DNA of 64,000 nt, taken from the NCBI GenBank assembly GCA_033060915.1, contig CM065383.1, positions 15,231,501 through 15,295,500 of the forward strand. The letters run 5' to 3'. Below, one piece after another: positions 22,782-33,903 of the stretch (position 1 is its first letter; each line of letters begins with the position of its first letter). The notes beneath the pieces are model-generated. The model saw nothing but the letters and a program-made list of their open reading frames with translations, searched no databases and was not told where the DNA came from. The DNA is from Euryodendron excelsum (lineage: Eukaryota > Streptophyta > Magnoliopsida > Ericales > Pentaphylacaceae). The position numbers were made by a program, and so were the translations under genes.

Positions 22782-23087
22782 CTATGAAGAATAATCATTT
22801 AAAAGTCGAGCCAGACTTTTGACATCAAAATCAAGATAGTCTACTATTCTGGTGATTCCAAGGCATCTCAATGTCTCAGCATTTAATTGCCCTTTAATAA
22901 TATCTAGGTAAACCATTTGATTTCCTGACATTAGTCGGTTACTCCCTTTGCAATGTTTATCCACACACGTGTGTCTAGCACAACGGTGACACTTATTTAG
23001 TCTCTTTGCTTTTTTCTTATTCGCTAAAGTACTATGACCAGTAAGAGGTTGAGGTTGTTCCTCTTGGAACTCAACTCTCCTCACCAT
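22782..23087 (-). CDS. Unrecognised Cys-rich ORF, 101 residues
   Basis: I do not recognise this protein. From the ATG at 23087 it begins MVRRVEFQEEQPQPL, then has a Lys-rich stretch, a cluster CX2CX4CX4C (CHRCARHTCVDKHC, about residues 35-48) that could bind zinc, and a globular-looking C-terminus ending before the stop at 22782. The open frame extends upstream to 23222 with less protein-like content. It lies on the Athila coding strand between integrase and 3' LTR, the slot for an extra ORF. It is intact while Athila pol is broken, so it may be a captured host gene fragment or a lineage-specific ORF. Confidence 0.45.
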   Translation of the reverse strand: MVRRVEFQEEQPQPLTGHSTLANKKKAKRLNKCHRCARHTCVDKHCKGSNRLMSGNQMVYLDIIKGQLNAETLRCLGITRIVDYLDFDVKSLARLLNDYSS

Positions 23088-23229
23088 CTTTGTATAGAAA
23101 ATTATCTCGCCCCTAATACTAAATAGAAATTTCCGGAAGATGTAACATGTAAATGTAAGCACTTGACCATTATATGAGAAAAGACATTTCTCATTGTTAT
23201 TGGTGGCAAGTGTGTCTACCATTCATTTG

Positions 23230-24057
23230 TCATTGATAATGGTAACAAGTGTGTAGTTATGTCATTAATGATGGTGATTATATATCATTGGTGGTGGTTT
23301 ATCTATTAGTGAATTATTCATTGATTGTTTATAATTTATTTTTTATGAGTTTGATTATCTTAATGAGCACGTTAATATATAGATTACGCCCACACAGCTT
23401 GTTTTGGCAGGTAAGATTGAGATGAAGTATCAATTCACTACAGTTGTTATTGTGGCCATAATGGCTTTCATTCTTGCCATTGGTGTCGAGTTTGAGAGTT
23501 TCAAGAAGCTCTTGTTGAAGTGTCGGTGGTCCTTGACTATGTTGTATATGAGATGACAGTATTTTGAGTTTATTTGTTGTTAGTTTGTAATTATTATGGA
23601 TTTAATTTAGTAGTCTTTTTATGATATATAGTGGAATATGATATGATTTATATATATAATGTTGTATTTATTCCTATAAGATTTCTATCTTTGGGATTCT
23701 ATTGAGGTTTCGCTTACAGGTAGATAACCTATGCGATTACATTCACCCTAAGAAAGCATTAACGACACTAGATTAGGAGCGTGCTTGACAAAACGTGTCA
23801 CACTTGACCATCTATATGAGAAGTCATGACACTATCCAGTTATTTAACGTCTTCTTGTCACAAAGACAAAAATATTATAAACGAACGTGTTCCCCCCTAA
23901 CTAGAGAATGGCCACGGCTAGAGGCATAAAAGGAAACAAAAGGGTGAGAAAGAACAAACACGGTGAGGAACAAAGTAGTCCCCTAACTACAAATAAACTA
24001 ACTACCAAATTATAAAAACTATCCTAACTATACAAATGACATGGTGGTACTTCTATT
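23230..24057. other. Athila 3' non-coding region, part 2
   Basis: Between the Cys-rich ORF and the integrase end. It is AT-rich, with no coding region or RNA gene that I can support. Confidence 0.45.
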
Positions 24058-25127
24058 CAGGCAATGGTGAATCCATGAGATCCACACTTTCAACTAGACT
24101 GACAAAGTTCTCAAGGTAAGGCTTGAGATAATGCCCATTGACTTTAAAGATATTATCATTGCTAGAATCCTTAATTTTGAATACCCCGTGTGGTGACACA
24201 TCCCTTACCAAATAGGGTCCAGACCCATTTACTCTTCAACTTATTCAGAAACAAGTGTAATGGGGTATTATAGAGCAATACTTTATGACCGATGAAAAAG
24301 GATTTACTTACATTGCATTGTTCATGGAATGTTTTCATCTTGGCCTTAGAGATTTTTTCATTCTCATAGGCTTCATTTCGAAGTTCCTCAAATTTATTGA
24401 GTTGTAGCTTTCTTACTAGGCCCGCCTTATTCAGGCTTTCATTAAATTGGTGAATGGCCCAATAGGCTCTGTGCTCAATTTTCACTGGAAGATGACACGA
24501 CTTTCCATACACAAGCCTATAAGAAGTAGCACTTAACACAATTTTATATGTAGTTTGATAAGTCTAAAGTGAATCAACTAATCTTAAGGACCAGTTCTTT
24601 TGGTTAGGATTGATAGTTTTTTCAAGAATGCGCTTAATCTCCTGATTAGCTAACTCAACTTGGCCACTAGTTTGGGGATGATAAGGTATACTAACGTTAT
24701 GAATAAACTCATACTTTCTCATTAACATTCCAACAGGTCTATTACAAAAATGAAAACATCTATCGCCAATGATAGCACGTGACATACCAAAGTTTGAAAG
24801 ATATGCTCTTTTAATAACCGAACCATCACATGGTGATCATTGGTACGAGAGGCAATGGTCTTAACCCATTTAAGCACATAGTCTATAGCCACAAAAATAT
24901 AAAGGTAACCAAACAAATTAGGAAAGGGCCCTATCAAATCGATATCCCAACAATTAAATATCTCGAGAATAAGAACGGGAGTAAGTGGCATCATATTCCT
25001 TCTAGACAGACTCTATAGTCGTTGACATCTATCACAAGTTGTGCAAAAGGTATGAACATCACAAAGCGTGGTAGGCCAATATAAACTAGATTGCAGAATC
25101 TTTGCAACTATCTTTTTTGAAACTAAA
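24058..25127 (-). pseudogene. Athila integrase, second half
   Basis: Integrase joins element DNA to the host chromosome. On the minus strand, reading down from 25127, come the CX2C half of the zinc finger (TCDRCQR), the catalytic core (WDIDLIGPFP with the first Asp; a disturbed second-Asp region near 24790; YHPQTSGQVE with the Glu), and the Athila-type C-terminal part with [23 protein letters not shown] and KVLLYN. The frame ends near 24058 after a frameshift at about 24171. There are several frame changes and stops. The first half of the protein lies at 36679 and above, separated by the inserted solo LTR. Confidence 0.85.
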
Positions 25128-26020
25128 TGTTGGGGACTACGGATTTTTTCATGACCCGGCTATAGCGCAAACGTATAATACTAAAAAATCTGATCTAGTT
25201 AGTAAAGACTAATCTACGTGATTAGAATCATACATTCAAGATCTCTCTGGTTTGATCTCGAATAGCAACAAGTATGAATTTTGAAATCCTTCTGCTTTGA
25301 TCTCAAACAGCAAGTAACAGTGACAAGCATGAATCAATTGCTCGAACTCAACCTTCGAACTTCTGATGTATCTTTCGTATACGCCTTACTCTAGAGAGAG
25401 TGAACTCATAGCTGCTAGGGTTTCTCTTCGTCACAAAAACGTGTATCTCTCCATTATGAGCAAGTGTCACCTTAGCTGCTCTTAAAGTGTAAATATATAG
25501 AGGTTACAGCATGGACCATAGGATTAGAACTAGGGCTTTTTACGCAAATAAGAATTCCTAATCCAACCAGGATTAATCCCTATTTACGTAAATTATAATT
25601 TATACCACTAATGAATTATAATTGCACTCCTTATTATACTAGGAATTATATTTTGAGCTCCATATTACTAAATGCTTATTTATCTCTTAAATTAAATTAC
25701 TGATAATTAAATTAATAGACTTTTTTAATTCCTTGAGACCTTCCACTTAAGTTATTTGATATATCGGATTCATAATCCACCTGTAGTGTTTGACATAATC
25801 AAAACTTATAAGTTTCCTCAATAGGGTATCATCAATCCCTATACCGGGATGCGGATTCCATCAATAATTAATATTCACTATACACGTAATGTGATTATTC
25901 AACTCACTGAGTTTATTGACCTACAAAGAATCTTACTCTTCTGTAAATAAAAACAACAAACATTATATGCATGTGTCTATTTATTATATTAGGATTAAAA
26001 GCATAAGCACTCATAATAAT

Positions 26021-26625
26021 TGTAGGTGGGATTTTTCGGGAAGGTTGGGCCGAACTCTCAAGCCCAAAATGGATGAGTCCAAATTCTTCCTGCAAGACAA
26101 GGAGGTTAGAATGGGTCGACCCTTGGTGGGCCGATCACACTCCGAAGATTAAGTTAGCAAGCTTAATCGATAAAGATGAATGAAAGTTGTGAATACTTGG
26201 AGTTAACTGTCCCTACCTGGCTCTCGATGCCTTGGGTATTTATAGAGTCCTCGAGGGAGTGTGTTTTGCCTTGGCCTACCAGCAAGCTCTCATGGCATGC
26301 TGGGTAGGCATCATCATTGACGCCGCCTGATTATTTACAGGGTCTGGCGCACCGTCGTGGAGGATTCCGGTTGACCAGACGTGCACGTCGACGTTTTGTG
26401 GGTAGCCGCTTGTGCATTTAATGCGAGTCAACTCTGCATTTAATGCCCAAAGACCGCTAACGGTTTGGGCCCGCTTTTCGCAGTTTGGGCTACGTTGGGA
26501 AGGAGGTCGGCAGTCAAAGCTAGCCTTCCCTCAAATTCTGATCTGGGCTTGCCAAGCAACCTCAACTTTAATTTGCGCAGATTAGGCCTCACCCATTGGG
26601 TTGGGCCGGGGGTTATTCCCCCACA
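26021..26625 (-). repeat. 3' LTR of the Tat element
   Basis: It reads TGTAGGTGGG...CCCCCACA on the plus strand, paired with 35645-36248. A minus-strand TATAAATA is at 26237-26244. Confidence 0.92.
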
Positions 26626-26640
26626 ATTGCCCCCCAGCCT
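26626..26640 (-). promoter_or_regulatory. Polypurine tract of the Tat element
   Basis: GGCTGGGGGGCAAT on the minus strand directly precedes the LTR start TGTGGGGG. Confidence 0.65.
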
Positions 26641-26821
26641 TTGCGTCGTTTTGGCTTCTGAAATGGCCAAGGGCTGTAACAGTCACCCGGCCGCATAAAT
26701 GGGGGGGATTTTTAAAGGATTTATTGGTAGGGCATTATTGAATCGACGGCCGATGTGACGCTTCGGCAGAGCGTCATGATTAACGTCATTTTACCGTGTA
26801 CAAACTGACGGCTCTGGTGTG

Positions 26822-26829
26822 TATAAAAG
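26822..26829 (+). promoter_or_regulatory. TATA box for the antisense ORF
   Basis: TATAAAAG on the plus strand, just outside the LTR and 158 bp before the antisense ATG at 26987. It is followed by a possible 5'-UTR intron (GTAAGT at 26918 to TGACAG ending 26976). It suggests the antisense ORF is transcribed from its own promoter. Confidence 0.55.
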
Positions 26830-26986
26830 AGCGACACCCTAATCAATTGGAAGACACTTGCTCTTTTTCCTTTGCCTCTTGAATAGCGTTGCGTCAGCTG
26901 TTTCGGCACTCACCACTGTAAGTGTCCTTCGAGCCCACAACTCTTTTGTTCTTCACTGTATTCTGTGTTTTGACAGTTGCCCCCTG

Positions 26987-29222
26987 ATGGCGTCCTGTCT
27001 TCGTAAAATGCTAGATGGTCCGTTGGCCCTTGCTTCGTTCAGTGCCAGGTTTGACATCCCAGATGAGATCGACTTAGAGCTGGTCGACCCTAATGACTAC
27101 CGTATGGGCGAGACTAAAAAGGGAGTGCCATTCCCAGTCATCGCCATCGTATAAGGGGGACTCAGGTTTCCCCTTCACCCTTTTCTTTATAAGTTCATAG
27201 TAAAAAATAAGGTGTCACCATCCCAGTTAGCATCGAACGTGTATAGGATCTTTTTTGGCATGCTTGAAATAAATCGGTGCCTGGGTGTGAACCTGGGCCT
27301 TGCCGAACTGGACTACTGCTACACTCTTTGTAAAGTCGGAGGTAGTTAAAAGTCTACCTCCGGGCAGTAAAGAAGTCCTTAGAGTTAGTGAAGTGTCTGC
27401 CTTCCTCAGGGAAGGGCGTCGACAACGTTAGGGTCTGAGTAACCGGTCCATGGGAGTTTGGCAACGTTCCTGAGAAGGATAGACCGGCGATTCAATGCCT
27501 TAGAGAGCCCGTTGAACTAGGTTTGATGCCGATCTCTCATACTGTGCATCATTTTAAATTTCGATGTGCAGCAAAACTAACTCTCGAATTTTTGCAGACA
27601 CGGGGAAGCGGTCAAAAGCTCGTGACTGGTTAGTCAACTCTGACGACCTCAACAAGGTTTTGAACTACGTCGGCGAGGGTCGACTAAGATACGTCGCTCG
27701 GGCTACGCACATTTTGCTTTCCTACCCGCTGAGATACTCGACCTTCACTGCCGAGACGGGTGTTTCCCAGAGTACCCTTGCAAGATTAGTGAAGGAAGGT
27801 GCCGAGGGAGACTTCGAGGAGATCCCCACCGGCATAGCGATCGAAAGGGCACGCAGTCCTACAGGTGTGACAGTCGCGGTTGCTCCTCCATCGGAGCCAG
27901 CTGGTGAAGAACGGCATGAAGCGCGATCGAAATCACACAGCTCGGCATCCACTTCATCGCCGTATACTGCGGCCGACCGCCGAGTTAAGATTCCTACAAG
28001 AACAAGGGATTCCAGCCCATCCCCCGACGAAGAGGACAGCATGAGTCTGAGGGAGAGAATGTTTGCTCTCGCGGGCCAGCCGCTAAGGTCGGCCACCCCC
28101 ACTTCCGCCGAAACTCCTCCAGCCGAGCTGGTGATAACTCCTGTGGAGGAATCCCCTCCCATGTAACAGAGGCTAGAGACTCGGCAACAAAAGAAAAGGA
28201 GGCCCAAGGATACTCCCCTAACTCCAGCGCCCAAAAAGCAAAAAGGAAAAGGCGCGGTGGATGAGGTCAGCGAGACTGTGACCATCACTCCGGACATTCT
28301 AGGCCGTCCTATAATGACAGCAGATTCTATAATTGACTAGCCCGAGGTGGCATTTGGTGTTATTAAGAGCGTCCTTCAAAAAAAAGACGTGGCGAAGCTG
28401 GGCGAAGCAAGTGACTCAGCCGTCTTTGTGGGTGCTTTTCATGACTCGGTGCTGGTAAGTCGACACTGACTTTTTTAACTGATTACAGATTCTTTTAGAC
28501 ATTCGCTCTCGAGATGACCTTCTCTCATCTGTATAGGGTTGTCTGAATTCCTTGGAGGTGATGATGCACTTCCAGAAGCTTGTCGAGGCTCATTAGAAAC
28601 TCATTGAAGAGCACGGCCGCTTAAAGTTCGAGTGGATCAGTGCAAATAAGGATCGGATCACTTTTAAGAAACAGGCTGAATAGGCTTCCGCCGAGCTTTT
28701 GTTGATGAAGGCCAATTTTGAAAAGAGAGATAAGGAACTGACCGATCTCGAAAAGAAGTTCGACGTGCAGTCCGTAGATCTGCACAAGGCAAATGCAGAG
28801 GTCGAGGCTCTTAACACCGAAGTGGCCAAGCTAAAGGTGGAAGAAGAGGCCACACTGAAGAGGGGTGAAGAAAGGGGGGCCAAGCGTTTGGCCGAAGAGA
28901 TGATGGACCTTAGTCGCTCCATATTCCGACAGGGTTGGAACGGTGCCCTTGTCGTTGCAGAATTGGATAAGGCCTCTAACGTTTGGGGTCTTTGCCCAGA
29001 CTTCTTCGATACTACCGAGGATGGCGTCGTTTTTTCGAAGAAAGTGCTTGCAAATGCCCAATACAAACGAGAGCTTATCTTAAAAGCCGCGGTTGAAGAA
29101 GCTGCTGCTGAGAAGGAAAGAGCTAAAAAAGTGAAGGAAGCTGTCGAACCCCTTAAGGATGCGGAAGAGATTGTTGGTGGTTTGCCAGGGGCAATTTCAC
29201 AGCCGAGGGAGAAGTCGGCATA
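26987..29222 (+). pseudogene. Antisense ORF of the Tat element (gypsy-type Transposase_28-like)
   Basis: It reads opposite to gag-pol. The N-terminal part starts at the ATG 26987; a TAA at 27152 (one C-to-T step from CAA) interrupts it, and the frame continues with GGLRFPLHPF and SPSQLASNVYRI, which match the gypsy-type transposon domain PF04195. A frame change follows between about 27350 and 27597; a TTTTGCAG acceptor at about 27597 suggests an intron. The next part (27597-28166) has KARDWLVNSDDLNKVL and a Ser/Pro-rich acidic linker. The C-terminal part (28600-29222) is a long coiled coil (charged heptads, then a second helical region). Such ORFs occur in several Tat lineages; their function is not established. 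Confidence 0.75.
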
Positions 29223-29336
29223 ACTGTTCCTTTTCTTTTCTGGGATATTTTTTGTAACTATCAATGCCTTTAATGAAAAAAGTTCATTTTGTCCCTTATC
29301 TCGACATTTATTACTGAATTTGTCTTGGTCTTTGTT

Positions 29337-29917
29337 GTGGCCTTCTTTGGCCGACCTGTCCAAAGTTGGACGGGACCAAGTTTTTACATTTGGTTTTTGT
29401 TTTGGCCTTCTTTGGCCGACCTGCCCAACTTGGACAGGACCAAGTTTTTACACTTGGTTTTTATTTTGGCCTTCTTTGGCCGACCTGCCCAACTTGGACA
29501 GGACCAAGTTTTAACACTTGGTTTTTGTTTTGGCCTTCTTTGGCCGACCTGCCCAACTTGGACAGGATTAAGTTTTTACACTTGATTTTTGTTTTGGCCT
29601 TCTTTGGCCGACCTACCCAACTTGGACAGGACCAAGTTTATACACTTGGTTTTTGTTTTGGCCTTCTTTGGCCAACCTTCCCAACTTGGACAGGACCAAG
29701 TTTTTACACTTGGTTTTTGTTTTGGCCTTCTTTGGCCGACCTGCCCAACTTGGACAGGACCAAGTTTTTACACTTGGTTTTTGTTTTGGTCTTCTTTGGC
29801 CGACCTGCCCAACTTGGACAGGACCAAGTTTTTACACTTGGTTTTTGTTTTGGCCTTCTTTGGCCGACCTGCCTAACTTGGACAGGACCAAGTTTTTACA
29901 CTTGGTTTTTGTGGGTT
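29337..29917 (+). repeat. 64-bp tandem repeat, nine copies
   Basis: Unit starts are at 29341, 29406, 29470, 29534, 29598, 29662, 29726, 29790 and 29854, very regular at 64 bp. The unit contains GGCCGACCTGCCCAACTTGG and ACCAAGTTTTTACACTTGG. It sits between the 3' ends of the antisense ORF and of pol. Tandem repeats in this place are known in Tat/Ogre elements and can seed satellites. The ORFs across it are a by-product of the repeat. Confidence 0.9.
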
Positions 29918-30023
29918 TCACAGAGTACTCAGAGTAGATTTGTTTGAACAGCTTCATTTTCATTGATTCTTCAGAAGAGCTTTACACATTTCATGGACTG
30001 TTACATCGCATGGAGCTTTGTAT

Positions 30024-31250
30024 TACTGGTAGAATTTCCTCAAGTTGCTTGTATTCCAGGGTCGCGGCAATTGTCTCCCTTCTTCAACAGTCTCTAGTCT
30101 ATATGAGCCAATGCCGACCTAGGATGTCACTCTGTAGGGGCCTTCCGAGTTTGGGTCGAGCTTTCCATCTGCCGCCTTCTTGGTTGCCCCCAACACTTTT
30201 CGTAAAACTAGATCTCTTGGAGCAAAGTTTCTCGGGCGGACCCGTTTGTTGTAAAAGCGTTTTAGCTGTCGCTGATACTCTGTGAGCCTGATCAAGGCGG
30301 TTTCCCTTCTTTCTTCGACGAGATCCAGGTCTCTTGCAACCGTCTGGTCGTTGAGACCCGTGTTAAAAGCTGCCGATCTGATAGTTGGTAGTCCGACCTC
30401 CAAAAGGATGACTGCTTCTACCCCGTATGCTAAAGAGAACGGGGTTTCTCCGGTAGACCTTCTTGGGGTTGTTCTATAGGACCACAGAACGTTGGGTAGC
30501 TCCTCCGTCCACTTCCCTTTGGCTTTTTCCAGTCGTTTTTTGACTCCGTTAAGCATGGTTTTGTTTGAAATCTCGACTTGCCCGTTGCATTAGGGGTAGG
30601 CCGGTGTTGAGTAATAGTTTCTGATCCCCAATCCTTCTCAAAATGATCTAAAGATATTGCCATCGAACTGGGTGTCGTTATCTGAAACAATGGCACGGGG
30701 CAACCCGAATCTCGTGACAATGCTTTTCCATACGAACCTTTTGGCATCGATTTCCCTGATGTTTGACAAAGGCTCTGCTTCTACCCATTTGGTAAAGTAG
30801 TCAGTCGCTACGATGAGAAACCTTTTGTTGCCCGGAGCTCAGGGCAGAGGTCCGACAATGTCCAGTCCCCACTGAGCGAAAGGCCACGGACTGGTGATGG
30901 TGGCGAGATCTTCGGCTGGCTGGTGGATGATGGGGGAAAACCTCTGACACTTGTCACACTTCAGGACGTACTGGGCTACATCTTTTTGTATGTAAGGCCA
31001 CCAGTATCCTTGCGAGATGGCTCGGTGTGCTATCGATCTTCCGCCGACATGACTTCCACATATCCCCTCGTGGATTTCGAACAAGACGCCCTGTACTTGG
31101 TCCGGATGGACGTAGTGTAAATATGGACCTGTAAAGGAACGTCTGTAAAGCTCCTTACTTGGTGACAGCCAATACCTGAGAGATGCATGTTTGATTCGCC
31201 GAGCTTTAGCCTTATCGTCTGGTAGTTTGTCTGCGTCAAGGTAAGAGATG
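30024..31250 (-). pseudogene. Integrase of the Tat element
   Basis: The zinc finger HHCC (HEGICGSHVGGRSIAHRA, then CDKCQR) is complete. Core residues are the first Asp in WGLDIVGPLP, the second in SDNDTQFD (normally SDNGTQF, so a Gly-to-Asp change), and Glu in NGQVE. The C-terminal part has FSLAYGVEAV and a conserved PRPWNTSNLRKFY end near 30024. In-frame stops are at 30119 (TAG), near 30587 (TAA), near 30647 (TGA) and 30839 (TGA). It follows RNase H in the same polyprotein. Confidence 0.9.
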
Positions 31251-32298
31251 ATTGGGTCCATCCATGATGGTCCCAGCTTTTCTGCTGTTAGAGCTTCCTC
31301 CTTCTCCCAAAAGATACTTGGCTTGGCAAAGGTTTCCACATTGATAGTCCTTTTCGATCCAGACTTCAGAGCTGTGGCCAAAGTTGCCAAGGCATCCGCA
31401 TGTGAGTTGTTGTCTCGGCTGATCTGTCGAAGCTTGTAGCTTTTGAATTGGCCGAGTAGTTCCTTGGCTATTGCTAGGTACTGCGTCATTCTGTCGTTCT
31501 TTGCTACGTATTCTCCTGTAATTTGGTTTACAACAAGTAGGGAGTCCGAATAGATGACGATTTCAGGAATTCAGCTCGACGTATTCCGGCGAGCAAGGCC
31601 TAGTATTCAGACTCATTGTTGGAGGTAGTGAACTCAAGCTTGATGGCTTGTTCGATGGTTAGACCGTCTGGTGTGATGAGTACAATGCCTGATCCTGCCC
31701 CCCGGTCATTGGAAGCTCCGTCCACGTAGAGTTGCCAGTGATCAGTTTGTTCCCAAAGGTCCAAGAGGAATTCGTGTTGCGGTTGGGCAATTACTGGAGT
31801 TTGTTCTACCTCTATTGGTAGCTCGACAGAGAACTCGGTAACAAAGTCTGCAAGAACCTGCCCCTTCACTGCCTATCTAGGTTGAAACTTGATGTCAAAC
31901 TCCCCTAATTCCACGGCCCATTTTGCAATTCTTCCAGAGAAGTCGGCCTTTCTTAAAAGAGGTTTGAGCTGGTGGTTAGTGAGGACATTGATGGTGTGAG
32001 TTCTGAAGTAATGCACCAACTTGCGGGATGCTACTATCAGTGCGAGTGCCAGCTTTTCAAGGGGTAGGTATTTGCTCTCGGCTCCGAGAAGGGTTTTGCT
32101 GATGTAGTAAACTGGGAATTGTTGCCGATTTTCTTGCCTGAGTAGGACGGTGCTGACTGCATGGTCTGACATTGCAAGGTAGAGGAAGAGTTCCTCATGC
32201 TGAACGGGGGTGGAGAGCAGGGGTGGTTTAGTTAGGTAGTTTTTTAGATCGGCAAGGGCAGAGTCACATTCTGGGGTCCACTTGAACCGTTCTTGTTT
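31251..32298 (-). pseudogene. RNase H of the Tat element
   Basis: It removes RNA from the RNA-DNA hybrid during reverse transcription. The connection region includes YYISKTLLGAESKYLPLEK and KWAVELGEFDIKF. The RNase H domain has [10 protein letters not shown] (first Asp), NNESEY (Glu) and, after a 1-bp frameshift near 31565, YSDSLLVVNQ (Asp) and NSHADALA (last His/Asp motif). A TAG at 31873 is one C-to-T step from CAG. Confidence 0.88.
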
Positions 32299-33303
32299 CT
32301 ATAGGAGCTGGAAGAAGGGTCGGCACCTGTCCGATGAACGGCTGATGAACCTGTTGAGTGCTGCGGCCATTCCTGTCAGTCTCTGTACCTCTTTGGCATT
32401 CCTTGGGGCTTGAATGCTCTGAATCGCACTAATCTGTTGTGGGTCCACTTCAATGCCTCGATGCGTGAACAGGAACCCCAGAAACTTGCCCAAGCCTACC
32501 CCAAAGACACATTTTGAAGCATTCAGCCTCATTTTGTAGTCCTTCAAGATGCAAAGTACCTCTTTTAAATCCGCCAAATGGGTGTTACTCAGTTTGCTTT
32601 TTACCACCATGTCATCGATATAGACCTCGACAGTTCTGCCGAGCTGCGTCTTGAATATCTTTGTGACCAATCGCTGATACGTAGCTCTGGCGTTCTTCAG
32701 GCCAAAGGGCATAACCCTATAGCAGTAAATACCCCTTGGAATGATGAAGGCTGTTTTTTCTTGGTCGTTGGGGTGGAGAGGGATCTGGTGGTATCCTCGA
32801 TAAGCATCCAAGAAACTCATCCTCCCGAAGCCGGCGGTTGCATCCACAAGCTGGTCAATTTTGGGCAGGGGGCATGGATCTTTGGGGCATGCCCTATTGA
32901 GATCAATGAAGTCCACACAGACCCTCCACTTACCGTCCTTCTTTTTTACAACCATGGTATTTGATAACCAGCTTAGGTAGTTGATTTCCCGAATGGCCCC
33001 AGCTTCCAAAAGCTTCTCTGTTTCCTCCAAGACAGCTTCCACATGTTGGGTAGCAGTCCTTCTCCTTTTTTGGACAACAGGTCGGCAATTTGGGTTAACA
33101 TTCAGGCGATGACAAGCAACATCAGCGCTGATCCCAGGCATGTCATAAGGGGTCCAGGCGAACACTTCCAGGAAGTTCGTCAACAACTCGATGAGGGATT
33201 TTTCCTTTTGTTTGGACAGAGAGGTGCCGATGGCGAAGTATTTGTCTCCCTGTCAATCAATGTATATCTTCTTCAGGTCCTCCACAGCTTTGTTCTCGAG
33301 TGT
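32299..33303 (-). pseudogene. Reverse transcriptase of the Tat element
   Basis: The core is nearly open over 295 residues (33186-32299), with all fingers-palm motifs: [44 protein letters not shown] and the catalytic [10 protein letters not shown], then [10 protein letters not shown] and [12 protein letters not shown]. Stops lie upstream at 33304 and near 33253, and at the end, 32299. This is the best-preserved enzyme in the window and is diagnostic of Ty3/gypsy. Confidence 0.95.
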
Positions 33304-33903
33304 CTATCCTACATCATCGATAGTAGGGGTGTCTTCATGCAGCTCCATCATCTGCACTTTCTCAGGCTTTGTCTTCGTCACACATGCCGTTAGGAAACAT
33401 TGTTTGGCAGCCACTTGGTCTCCCTTGATTTCTCCAACTCCTGTTGGGGTCGGAAACCGAAGCAACTGGTGATATGAAGACGGAACGGCCTTCATGAGGT
33501 GCAACCAGGTTCGTCCCATGATGGCATTGTAGGGGAAGGGTACGTTAACTACTAGGAATTCGGTTTGCAATGTGATTTCTCCGGCTGTTACAGGAATCGT
33601 CACCTTCCCCATGGGCCAGACTAGGTCCGAGCTGAATCCGACCAATGGGTTAAGTGACGGTTGGAGGTCGGACTTGTTAAGTCCCAATTGCTTGAACAGG
33701 TTGTAGTACATAACTTCGGATGAACTCCCCTGATCAATGAGCAGTCTTTTAACGTCACAGTCCGCCATTCTTAACGCATTATGAGGAATCTGCACTCCCA
33801 CGAGATCCTCATCGGTGAAAGAAATTGGTACACGGCCACTGCCGACTTTTGCTTTCTTGCTGGGTTGTTGTACTTGCATCACTTCCCTTAAGTGTGCAGC
33901 TTT
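33304..33903 (-). pseudogene. Aspartic protease of the Tat element
   Basis: It would cleave the gag-pol polyprotein. The active-site motif LLIDQGSSSEVMY (about 33749) keeps the Asp; the flap side reads PYNAIMGRTWLH. It is in the same frame as gag, separated by a TAG at 33904. Confidence 0.88.

Noticed and set aside
28593..29363. 256-residue minus-strand ORF
   Set aside because: It is the complement of the coiled-coil part of the plus-strand antisense ORF; its Ser/Ala-rich composition is typical of a shadow frame.
29289..29947. Long ORFs with a 64-residue repeat (PSLADLPNLDRTKF)
   Set aside because: All three frames are open because a 64-bp tandem repeat lacks stops; no domain or start context supports a protein.
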